Assembly: GCA_031308135.1 (NCBI GenBank) | Contig: JAHLJT010000631.1 | Location: 223,085,654-223,149,653, forward strand | DNA: 64,000 nucleotides | Origin: Acheta domesticus | Taxonomy: Eukaryota > Arthropoda > Insecta > Orthoptera > Gryllidae | Reading direction: 5' to 3' | Shown here: in pieces, positions 22,084-30,930 of the stretch | Layout of the letters: each line of letters opens with the position of its first letter | Numbering within the stretch: the stretch's first letter is position 1 | Notes under the pieces: model-generated | Seen by the model: the letters and a program-made list of their open reading frames with translations, nothing else | Databases searched by the model: none | Told to the model about the DNA's origin: nothing | Made by a program: the position numbers and the translations under genes

Positions 22084-22165
22084 CGCTGCGGACAGGATTC
22101 GAACCTGTGCGGGCAGAGCCCATTGGATTTCGAGTCCAACTCCTTAACTACTCGGACACCGCAGC
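22084..22165 (-). tRNA. tRNA-Ser(CGA) unit 24 (duplicate of unit 12), D-loop variant
   Basis: Only G18A separates it from consensus. Confidence 0.75.
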
Positions 22166-22254
22166 TGCGTGGCATTGCCTACACTGAAGCCAATAATACC
22201 GTGTGTGCTTGTAACTGCTATTGTTAATATAGACTCCTCTAACTAAAAGGTGCA

Positions 22255-22337
22255 CGCTGCGGACAGGATTCGAACGTGTGCGGGCAGATCCCCATTGGAT
22301 TTCGCGTCCAACTCACTAACCACTCCCACACCGCAGC
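22255..22337 (-). pseudogene. tRNA-Ser pseudogene, unit 25 (duplicate of unit 13)
   Basis: Carries the same extra base and U33G change as unit 13, showing the block duplicated after this unit had decayed. Confidence 0.8.
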
Positions 22338-22426
22338 TGCGTGGTTTTGCCTACACAGAAGCCAATAATACCGTGTGTGCTTGTAACAGCTATTGTTAAT
22401 ATAGACTCCTCTAACTAAAAGGTGCA

Positions 22427-22508
22427 CGCTGCGGACAGGATTCGAACCTGTACGGGCAGAGCCCATTGGATTTCGAGTCCAACTCCTTAACCACTCGGAC
22501 ACCGCAGC
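22427..22508 (-). tRNA. tRNA-Ser(CGA) unit 26 (duplicate of unit 14)
   Basis: Single GTACAGG change; intact. Confidence 0.9.
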
Positions 22509-22597
22509 TGCGTGGCGTTGCCTACACTGAAGCCAATAATACCGTGTGTGCTTGTAACTGCTATTGTTAATATAGACTCCTCTAACTAAAAGGTGGA

Positions 22598-22679
22598 CGC
22601 TGCGGACAGGATTCGAACCTGTGCGGGCAGAGCCCATTGGATTTCGAGTCCAACTCCTTAACTACTCGGAAACCGCAGC
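22598..22679 (-). tRNA. tRNA-Ser(CGA) unit 27 (duplicate of unit 15), D-loop variant
   Basis: G18A and the acceptor-junction T change shared with unit 15. Confidence 0.68.
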
Positions 22680-22768
22680 TGCGTGGCATTGCCTACACTG
22701 AAGCCAATAATACCGTGTGTGCTTGTAACTGCTATTGTTAATATAGACTCCTCTAACTAATAGGTGCA

Positions 22769-22850
22769 CGCTGCGGACAGGATTCGAACCCGTGCGGGCA
22801 GAGCCCATTGGATTTCGAGTCCAACTCCTTAACCACTCGGACACCGCAGA
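22769..22850 (-). tRNA. tRNA-Ser(CGA) unit 28 (duplicate of unit 16), terminator lost
   Basis: U1-C72 mismatch and TATT terminator as in unit 16. Its 5' flank has GCAAGC (GCTTGG on plus, near 22853) where unit 16 has GCGTGG, the only difference I saw between the two blocks. Confidence 0.65.
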
Positions 22851-22939
22851 TGCTTGGCATTGCCTACACTGAAGCCAATAATACCGTGTGTGCTTGTAAC
22901 TGCTATTGTTAATATAGACTCCTCTAACTAAAAGGTGCA

Positions 22940-23021
22940 CGCTGCGGACAGGATTCGAACCTGTGCGGGCAGAGCCCATTGGATTTCGAGTCCAACTCCT
23001 TAACCACTCGGACACCGCAGA
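22940..23021 (-). tRNA. tRNA-Ser(CGA) unit 29 (duplicate of unit 17)
   Basis: U at position 1, otherwise consensus; closes the second block. Confidence 0.75.
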
Positions 23022-23110
23022 TGCGTGGCATTGCCTACACTGAAGCCAATAATACCGTGTGTGCTTGTAACTGCTATTGTTAATATAGACTCCTCTAACT
23101 AATAGGTGCA

Positions 23111-23192
23111 CGCTGCGGACAGGATTCGAACCCGTGCGGGCAGAGCCCATTGGATTTCGAGTCCAACTCCTTAACCACTCGGACACCGCAGC
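23111..23192 (-). tRNA. tRNA-Ser(CGA) unit 30, terminator lost
   Basis: Body nearly consensus (one T-stem G-U), but the downstream run is TATT, so transcription may read through into the spacer. Confidence 0.78.
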
Positions 23193-23281
23193 TGCGTGGC
23201 TTTGCCTACACAGAAGCCAATAATACCGTGTGTGTTTGTAACAGCTATTGTTAATATAGACTCCTCTAACTAAAAGGTGCA

Positions 23282-23363
23282 CGCTGCGGACAGGATTCGA
23301 ACCTGTGCGGGCAGAGCCCATTGGATTTCGATTCCAACTCCTTAACCACTCGGACACCGCAGC
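23282..23363 (-). tRNA. tRNA-Ser(CGA) unit 31
   Basis: Position 32 is A instead of C (loop ATCGAAA); the anticodon is unchanged. Confidence 0.85.
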
Positions 23364-23452
23364 TGCGTGGCATTGCCTACATTGGAGCCAATAATACCGT
23401 GTGTGCTTGTAACTGCTATTGTTAATATAGACTCCTCTAACTAAAAGGTGGA

Positions 23453-23534
23453 CGCTGCGGACAGGATTCGAACCTGTACGGGCAGAGCCCATTGGATTTC
23501 GAGTCCAACTCCTTAACCACTCGGACACCGCTGC
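23453..23534 (-). tRNA. tRNA-Ser(CGA) unit 32
   Basis: One acceptor-stem mismatch (GCAGCGG) plus the GTACAGG change. Confidence 0.75.
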
Positions 23535-23623
23535 TGCGTGGCATTGCCTACACTGAAGCCAATAATACCGTGTGTGCTTGTAACTGCTATTGTTAATATA
23601 GACTCCTCTAACTAAAAGGTGGA

Positions 23624-23705
23624 CGCTGCGGACAGGATTCGAACCTGTGCGGGCAGAGCCCATTGGATTTCGAGTCCAACTCCTTAACTACTCGGACACC
23701 GCAGC
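23624..23705 (-). tRNA. tRNA-Ser(CGA) unit 33, D-loop variant
   Basis: G18A only. Confidence 0.75.
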
Positions 23706-23794
23706 TGCGTGGCATTGCCTACACTGAAGCCAATAATACCGTGTGTGCTTGTAACTGCTATTGTTAATATAGACTCCTCTAACTAAAAGGGGCA

Positions 23795-23876
23795 CGCTGC
23801 GGACAGGATTCGAACCTGTGCGGGCAGAGCCCATTGGATTTCGAGTCCAACTCCTTAACCACTCGGACACCGCAGC
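23795..23876 (-). tRNA. tRNA-Ser(CGA) unit 34
   Basis: Array consensus; terminator TTTT kept, with the adjacent ACC changed to CCC. Confidence 0.95.
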
Positions 23877-23965
23877 TGCGTGGCATTGCCTACACTGAAG
23901 CCAATAATACCGTGTGTGCTTGTAACTGCTATTGTTAATATAGACACCTCTAACTAAAAGGTGCA

Positions 23966-24047
23966 CGCTGCGGACAGGATTCGAACCTGTGCGGGCAGAG
24001 CCCATTGGATTTCGAGTCCAACTCCTTAACTACTCGGACACCGCAGC
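23966..24047 (-). tRNA. tRNA-Ser(CGA) unit 35, D-loop variant
   Basis: G18A only. Confidence 0.75.
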
Positions 24048-24136
24048 TGCGTGGCATTGCCTACACTGAAGCCAATAATACCGTGTGTGCTTGTAACTGC
24101 TATTGTTAATACAGACTCCTCTAACTAAAAGGTGGA

Positions 24137-24218
24137 CGCTGCGGACAGGATTCGAACCTGTGCGGGCAGAACAAATTGGATTTCGAGTCCAACTCCTTAA
24201 CCACTCGGACACCGCAGC
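24137..24218 (-). tRNA. tRNA-Ser(CGA) unit 36, variable arm damaged
   Basis: The variable-arm stem is broken (GGGCTC replaced by TTGTTC); the other arms are intact. The long variable arm is the main tRNA-Ser identity element, so this copy is doubtful. Confidence 0.65.
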
Positions 24219-24307
24219 TGCGTGGCATTGCCTACACTGAAGCCAATAATACCGTGTGTGCTTGTAACTGCTGTTGTTAATGTAGACTCCTCTAACTAAA
24301 AGGTACA

Positions 24308-24389
24308 CGGTGCGGACTGTATTCGAACCTGTGCGGGCAGAGCCCATTGGATTTCGAGTCCAACTCCTTAACCACTCGGACACCGCAAC
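24308..24389 (-). pseudogene. tRNA-Ser-like unit 37, damaged
   Basis: Changes in both strands of the acceptor stem (5' GTTGCGG, 3' CCGCACC) and a T-stem mismatch. Followed in the 5' direction by the alternative spacer. Confidence 0.65.
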
Positions 24390-24480
24390 CGTGGGGACGG
24401 TGGCAGAAAGATACATCTAATACAGTTTGTGGATGTAAATCCTATTGTAAATGTAGACTCATTTATCTAAAAGCCGCGGA

Positions 24481-24562
24481 CGCTGCGGACTGGATTCGAA
24501 CCTTTGCGGGCAGAGCCCATTGGATTTCGAGTCCAACTCCTTAACCACTCGGACACCGCAAC
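24481..24562 (-). pseudogene. tRNA-Ser-like unit 38, T arm damaged
   Basis: The T stem reads AAAGG/CCAGT with two mismatches. The 5' end is GTTGCGG. The unit is duplicated at a 173-bp spacing. Confidence 0.65.
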
Positions 24563-24653
24563 CGTGGGGACGGTGGCAGAAAGATACATCTAATACAGTT
24601 TGTGGATGTAAATCCTATTGTAAATGTAGACTCATTTATCTAAAAGCCGCGGA

Positions 24654-24735
24654 CGCTGCGGACTGGATTCGAACCTTTGCGGGCAGAGCCCATTGGATTT
24701 CGAGTCCAACTCCTTAACCACTCGGACACCGCAGC
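24654..24735 (-). pseudogene. tRNA-Ser-like unit 39, T arm damaged
   Basis: Same T-stem mismatches as unit 38, but a consensus 5' acceptor strand and array-type 5' spacer, so it marks the junction between the two spacer types. Confidence 0.65.
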
Positions 24736-24824
24736 TGCGTGGCCTTGCCTACATAGAAGCCAATAATACCGTGTGTGCTTGTAACTGCTATTGTTTATGT
24801 AGACTCCTCTAACTAAAAGGTACA

Positions 24825-24906
24825 CGCTGCGGACAGGATTCGAACCTGTGCGGGCAGAGCCCATTGGATTTCGAGTCCAACTCCTTAACCACTCGGACAC
24901 CGCAGC
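24825..24906 (-). tRNA. tRNA-Ser(CGA) unit 40
   Basis: Array consensus; the outermost good copy at the 5' side of the array in transcription sense. Confidence 0.93.
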
Positions 24907-25069
24907 TGCGTGGCTTTGCCTACACAGAAGCCAAAAATACAATATGTGCTTGTAACTGCTTGTAACCACTTGGAAACCTCATCTTCGGCACTTTGATTAT
25001 AAACATGCTAATAATACAATGTGTGATTTTAATTGCCTTTGTTCATGTAGACTCCTCTAACTAAAACAA

Positions 25070-27215
25070 AGGGACTATAACAATAGGCATGGTTGGTGCT
25101 GAATCTTTTATTCTTACTAGCGGGCTATGTTGCAAGAATCCTTTTGAATTTCGTTTGCCAAGCATTTTTACAAAGGTTTAATTTAGCCAAGGTTAATATA
25201 TAATCGTGACAGTAGCAACTTTCCTATTTCAACAAATGAGAAATGATTGCCATTTTCTTTTCCTGGCTTTAATGAGCTCCTTGGTTTCGAGTCACATCTG
25301 TTATAATGTTCACTTGCGGATCCGGGAGGCATGGGGACACACATACATAATGCATAGATACCATACATAAATAATAATAATAATAATAATAATAATAATT
25401 GTTTATTATATAATAAAAATCTACGATGCCCCCCCAAAATTATCGGTGGATTCGCCCCTGCTAATGTATCGTATCTCTCAGCAAAGAAGCAACAGAACTT
25501 GGTAAACCCTCCTTGACAAACTATTCTCATACGGCTCACTTTTAAATCTCCACAGATGTTCCACTGATGATACTGAATTTCATCTGCTGCAGCATTTAAA
25601 TTTTCATACTGTCACCTCCTTCCTATGTTAAAAAGGAGTAAATCCTCCCCCCTATGTTGGTGGGGGCGTGATAGGTGGGGAAACAAACGATCACCTAGCA
25701 CCTGGTCAAAATTCGTCGTCAAACTTTAGCATGTCCAACAATTCAGATAAAATTACCTTAATCGTGGGAGGAGACGAGTGGCTCGATTAAATGATCCCTT
25801 ATTACTCGTTGTCGTGGCTCCAGTAAATAATAAGCCACAACACACACATATAAGAAAGTTCTCCACTGACTTCCTTTTCAAGGAATAGTGTTCTAGACGT
25901 ATGCACTTGGGTATAATTAAGGACAAGATTGTCGTATATTTAAAAAATATTCAAAGGAATATATTCTTTTCGAAGAATTAATACATTGAACACTAGAAAC
26001 TGTCCGAGAGTACTCTGCTAGAATCAGGTTTGTAAAACTGATAACAAAAATATCATGAAAATTTGAGCTGAATTACAGTCTGAAACTCTTTGACTACTTT
26101 CTTCAAATGGTTTAAACAATCAGCCTTAATTCACAGAATTCCTGTACTATGCTATTCACACACAAATACAATTACACTGATCTGCTGTAAAACACATAAA
26201 AACAATACATACATAATATGCGATGCACATAAATAACATACATATACAATGCGAATCGATAATACCAATACTATGCTATACAAAGAAAATATGTTACACT
26301 GCTAAATATTCTAACATCTTACACAGAACAAACAAATTGACTTGTTCGAAAAAAATGTAACTCTTTCCGATAAACGATATTTGGTTTAATCAAAGTCAAA
26401 CGAAACAATTAGCTTTACTTGATTCTATGATATCTCTTTGTATACAAAATTTTAAGTTTACTGTTAAATAACTTTGTTATTACATCAATCATAATACGTT
26501 ACTCAACCAACTAACTTATTGTCATGGCAAGAATTTCCTTCAATTATTACACATATTAAATGACATAAATCTAGTTGCAGATTAAACACAGAAAAAATAC
26601 ACCTCTAATTTCACAGTAATACTTTTTGAGTAATGAAATAGTTCTGCAATCTGACCAGCGACTCTATCTATAACTTGGAATGAATCAGACGGACTCACAA
26701 GGTCTCCCGCGCCGCACGATGTCTCGACGTTTTCCCGAGGTCGTCCGTAGCTACAATTGGGTACGAAGAATTTCCATCGGTTACGCTGCTCTTCTAGGCT
26801 GCGACCGAATAAATGAAATCCTCCTTCCTATGTGGCCTCTGATGTCGTCCAATATAGGTTCGCAGATTATGGCTGCTTTCCTTACGTTTTCGTCGCTTCT
26901 GTCGACGTTGCTATTGCGTCGAATGTAGCGTTGATCGTATTAGGTTCAAATAAGTCCAAGCGTTCTCATTAAAGCTGAAATAAATCATATATTCATAATA
27001 ATATTTATATTTTAATTTATTTCCCTTTACAGGTTTATACTCGTTTTCGACTCGTAGTTTCGAACGTAGTATAAATCTTGCTATTCTTTCCTAAAAGTTC
27101 TTCTTTAAATATACTCATATTTTATATATAATTCATTTTTTTTATTCTCTAGAATAAACTATCATATTAATTGAATATGTTACCTTATTCTAAAAGCTTC
27201 AATGAACGATGATTT
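25070..27215. other. Gene-free stretch with (AAT)n microsatellite
   Basis: An (AAT)n run of about 10 units lies at 25369-25399. A C/G-rich inverted motif (CCCCCCTATGTTGGTGGGGG) is near 25648. The frame at 26680-26928 has no recognisable domain. No gene is supported. Confidence 0.5.
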
Positions 27216-27793
27216 TGTGGCATAGTGACGCTTGCATACATAAAAGACAGGATGTGCCTTTGTCTATGGAAGCCACAAATAGACAGACCATTAGGCTGAG
27301 CAGGAAGGGGGCGTGTCTAAGATGGGTTTAGGCTGAGCCAGGAAGCAGAAAGGGTGCTGAGGCCAGGGGGCGGTAAGACACGTCAGTGGTAGGTTGTAGA
27401 CGCCACCACGGCGCTCTAGCTCTGGGAGGGGGAGGTCACGTGGGGCACCCACGTCACTTTAGACGGAGTGGGAGTAAATCAGGTGATCGGTCGGTCATGT
27501 GACCGAATCTATTTAAAGTGAAGTAAGGGCATATTAGCCAGGATACATTTTGCGGCACGGAGCCGAGTGGTATCTTCATTAAGTGCTCACGCACTTCGCT
27601 CCATGGGCGAGCGGCCGGATTTGTCCGGGGAGACGTCAGTCTCATCTTTAGCGACGCGTTCCAGCGTTCGCTGTTCTTGCGGTCAAGTAAGGGCGGGTGG
27701 GGGACTCGCAAAGCAGTCGTAGGTGGCGGCTAAGATAAGGTGTTTTCAGGAGGGTTCCGTAAATCACGGATAAAGTGAATGAATTGTGCACCT

Positions 27794-27805
<12 letters not shown>

Positions 27806-27852
<47 letters not shown>

Positions 27853-29186
27853 GGTGTCCCACCAACTATGGACCACCCCCATAACTTTTAAACGGTTCAG
27901 GATATCGAAATTCAGTTTTCGATTAACAATTCGGAACCATGGAACAAGTAACATGCCGTAGAGAAATTGTTTATACTATTTTTTGTTTTCGAGAAATTTA
28001 ATCATCTTTGATTTTTTAAATGGAACTATTTTTTTTCAGCGGCAATGTATAGATCATGAAAAGAGGAATAAAATGGTGTATCATATGCTAGTATTTTGAT
28101 AGTAATTTGAGTATAAAATTAGATTTTCTGATGTGTGATTTTGAATTAAACGGACAATATTTCGTGAAGCAGCCCTTGCAACACTTGCCTTCGGGAAATG
28201 TGGCCTTCGCGGCGTCAAGCCTTGCGTGGAGAGAGGAGACTGAGAGGGATGGCAATGAGGGATAAGAGACCTAAATAAAGCAATCCAGGGTCTTGTCACA
28301 TTAAGAAGAACTCATTTCAACGATCAGAATAAGAGATTTTTCTCCATTGATTTATCTGCATTTAACTGGTTTTCTTTAATAATAAATATCATTTTCAAAC
28401 TTGACAAAAATACAACCACAGTCTCTTTGTTGGTAAATTTAATTTTTTAATTAAGATGATTATTCGTCCACTGCGCAACCGTACCTCTACTGCTGTTCAT
28501 AAATGGAAAAGAAAAGAGTACTCTTCCGTCTTCTGCTGTGGATTTTCAAGTTTGTGGCAACACGTGGCGTTATGAAGTGAGAAACTCTCCAATCAGTATT
28601 AGCAGTTGTGACTGCAGATGTGCATTTGTGTTAAAGTTTATTAAGTTTACACTGATAGACTAACAAGAGTATTTCAAAACTTCTATTGCAATCTCTCATT
28701 ACGATCGTTAATATTGATGTTTGTTCATATGATCTTCATGTCAAGACCATGATTTGCTGTAGTTACGCCTCTATCCCTCACGGTCGCCCCTCTCACACAC
28801 CTTGTCTCCACGAAACAGTCTCGACGCCGCGAAGGCCATCTTTACCAACGACGACTGTTGCAAGGGCTGCTACAAGAAAAGACAGTTTACTTAAAAGTCA
28901 CATGTCAGAAAGTCTAATTTTATACTCAAATTACCATCAAAATACTAACATATGATACATTATTTTATTCTTCTTTTCATGATCTTTTCATTGCTGCTGA
29001 AAAAAATATACAGTTCCATTTAAAAAATCAAAGATGATTAAATTTCTCAAAAACTAAAAATATTATAGACAATTTCTCTTCGGCATGTTACTTGCCCAAT
29101 GATTCCGCATTGTTAGTGGAAAACTGAATTTCGTTATCCTGAACCGTTTAGAAGTTATGGGGGTGGTCCATAGTTGGTGGGACACC

Positions 29187-29240
<54 letters not shown>
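27806..29240. repeat. (TA)n tracts flanking the foldback element
   Basis: Long TA runs lie at about 27806-27849 and 29192-29240, immediately outside the element's CAGGGTGTCC ends. They were probably one TA tract used as target. Confidence 0.85.
27850..29189. mobile_element. Foldback element with CAGGGTGTCC ends and about 420-bp inverted arms
   Basis: The left arm (27850 to about 28270) and right arm (about 28770 to 29189) are inverted copies over about 420 bp with scattered differences. Both start CAGGGTGTCCCACCAACTA and sit in TA repeats. The central 500 bp is unique. Each arm contains, facing outward, a frame ending with a shared peptide (SENLILYSNYYQNTSI against SESLILYSNYHQNTNI). The ends and TA target suggest a Tc1/mariner-like non-autonomous element. 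Confidence 0.82.
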
Positions 29241-29242
<2 letters not shown>

Positions 29243-29671
29243 CTTAGTTTAATAAATTTGTTTTGTTACGAATCCTTCGTGTCTGTGTCTGAGTAATTAA
29301 ACGACGCCACAATTTCCTAGAGTAGCGTGATCCGTTATTCCAATGGTTCTCTCTAGGTAACGTTCCATACACTCGTTAGTAGCGAAATGGCAGAATCTCT
29401 CTTCTCTAGCTTAAAATTCAGCAATTTTTGCCTACTAAATTCTGATTGGTCAGTCTAGTTGTTCAAGTGGCTGATTTCATTATCTCGACTTAAAATATGA
29501 GTTACGAGCGCTTCCCGTAGCTGTCTTTTGAACTACTTCCGGATTCTTAACGGAAAGAATTTTCTTCCGTCTTCTAGCGTTCTCTGTCGGTTTACCTAGC
29601 AACTTCATGATCTCTAGATAACGAGAGACGTATCTGCGAAAAAAAATTTTTTTTTCGTAATGTAAACGACG

Positions 29672-29870
29672 TTAGCGGTTACAATACGGTTCTTTCAAAT
29701 GAACAGATTGTGTAAAATGTGCAGAAGGCTTCACATTGCGCATGTCCAATAATTCTACCTTCAAGGTGTGCTGGTATGCGTCGATAAATAGATGCCATTC
29801 CGAAGGGTTGTGCTGTTGCTTCAATTCCGTAAAGAGGCAATTTACAGAATACCATTGGACCATATTAAAA
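29672..29870 (-). pseudogene. Small relic of the same ORF family as 2280-4120
   Basis: The minus-strand frame contains KQQHNPSEWHLFIDAYQHTL and VELL, matching the HNPSE.RLFLDAS block of the relic at 3188-3240, followed by degraded sequence (HFTQSVHLKEPY) where the other copy has PLAHAEGMKETY. Only this one conserved block remains. Confidence 0.55.
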
Positions 29871-30462
29871 TAAACCTGACTCTAGATCTTCGCTTTAGTA
29901 TCTGCAATGGGAAATACTAACATTTTTCTATATGTTTTTCTTTCAGTTTCGATGCTAACGGTTCTGCTTTGACTTTGGGTAGCAACTCCAATGCGATCAT
30001 TATTTTTGACTGTGTAAATTTCTATGCTGCTGTATTAGAAATCTTCGGAATAATTTCTGGATCAGAAAAACTTTCTACTCCTTCAAGACCACTGGTCGAT
30101 CCACAGTCCATTTCTTCAAGTACTTTCATTTCACATGGAAGATTGAGAACCGACAACGGGTTGTCAAGAAGCGTTTTTAGACTGCAGATTCGAATACACT
30201 AAGCAATGATTATTTATTGCAAAGAAACCTTCAACAAGAACACAGCAAAAATAGCAATCAGTGCATTATTGCTGGCTCGCACCAATCATGGGAAAGGCAA
30301 AGGGCTTTTTATTTGTACCCAATCTCTTGCAATCCTATTGCACATGGTTTGCAAATAACATGTGTCCTGATTTTATTTTTAATATTGTATCACACAAATT
30401 AAGGGCATCCAAAATACAACTGGCACAGCTTCTGTTGTCGTAGGGAAACCATGCGCCCTCGT
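29871..30462. other. Gene-free stretch
   Basis: Short frames without recognisable domains; no structured repeat seen. Confidence 0.5.
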
Positions 30463-30930
30463 GTACGGTTGGTTGGTTGTTCGTGATTCTGGGCGCGTCA
30501 ACTAACGAGGTCATTTGTCCCGTAAGTGTAATGCATGTTTTTCGTCGTTATGTGGCTGTGATCATCCCCAGCTGGATCGCGCGATCCGGCGCCGACCTAC
30601 CATGGGCTAGCGGAGGTTCCCCCAACCAGATACCTCCCATCAGCGGGGCACCGCCCCAGCTGAGACAAGCTCTAAGCTCCCGACCGGTCTCCCGGCATGT
30701 GAGGTAGTGTAGTGTAAGATAGTGTGTAAGGCAGACCTGCACAACGCCTGCTCCTGAGGGCATTCTGCACTTGAGAGCCGATCGTCTGCCCGTGGCTGCG
30801 CCGAAAGTGCAAGTAGTGGGCAGTAGGAAGCTTTGCGGGGAGGGGAGAAGTCTGACGTAGCACGACGCGGCGCGTAGATTGAATGCCTGGGCGTCTGATA
30901 ATGATCCATGCTTCAAAATTAAATGCCCAT
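30463..30930 (-). mobile_element. tRNA-derived SINE (reverse copy, head degraded)
   Basis: In reverse it carries the family tail (GGGCGCGTCAACTAACGAGG), AACCAGATACCTCCCATCAG and GGCATGTGAGGTAGTGTAG, as in 36008-36512. The tRNA-like head is not clear. Overlapping minus-strand reading frames here are spurious. Confidence 0.6.

Larger units (their letters stand above)
19005..23110 (-). repeat. 2,053-bp higher-order duplication inside the tRNA array
   Basis: Units 6-17 (19005-21057) and 18-29 (21058-23110) are the same 12-unit block, sharing every private variant including the 83-bp pseudogene, the A discriminator and the lost terminator. I found a single base difference, in the spacer next to units 16/28. 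The copies are adjacent and direct. Confidence 0.92.
18150..25069 (-). repeat. Tandem array of 40 tRNA-Ser(CGA) units, 171-bp period
   Basis: Forty units, each an 82-bp tRNA-Ser gene plus an 89-bp spacer, run head to tail on the minus strand. The period is 171 bp, with 172 where a tRNA carries one extra base and 172-173 near the right end. The consensus tRNA has a 7-bp acceptor stem (GCTGCGG/CCGCAGC), discriminator G, a 3-bp D stem, anticodon loop CTCGAAA (anticodon CGA, reading UCG), a 4-bp variable arm typical of class II tRNA-Ser, and a T arm with GGTTCGAATCC (box B). Most units have a TTTT terminator a few bases downstream. Units from 24308 to 24735 use a different spacer (TGTGGATGTAAATCC type). 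The array decays after 24906, with a spacer-only remnant to 25069. Confidence 0.95.
27216..29311 (+). mobile_element. Solo LTR split by a foldback element
   Basis: The LTR begins TGTGGC (27216) and ends GCCACA (29306-29311), perfect 6-bp inverted ends, flanked by the 4-bp duplication ATTT (27212-27215 and 29312-29315). The left part has a TATTTAAA box near 27508. The right part has AATAAA at 29251-29256, 55 bp before the end, as expected for R/U5. No primer-binding site, coding region or second LTR is present, so it is a solo LTR of about 750 bp. A 1.34-kb foldback element inserted into a TA tract inside it. TSD size and ends fit a Ty3/gypsy-type element, but class is not proven. Confidence 0.72.

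Noticed and set aside
18136..24969. Long minus-strand reading frames (up to 333 codons) with a perfect repeated peptide
   Set aside because: They are read-throughs of tRNA genes and spacers. 171 is divisible by three, so each unit repeats in frame; the 83-bp units and stop-containing units end them. No coding signal.
18150..25069. Regular repeat/spacer pattern reminiscent of a CRISPR array
   Set aside because: The repeated element folds as a tRNA with internal Pol III boxes, the spacers are conserved rather than unique, and the genome is eukaryotic.
26680..26928. 82-codon plus-strand frame
   Set aside because: No recognisable domain, no flanking exon signals or homologous copy in the window.
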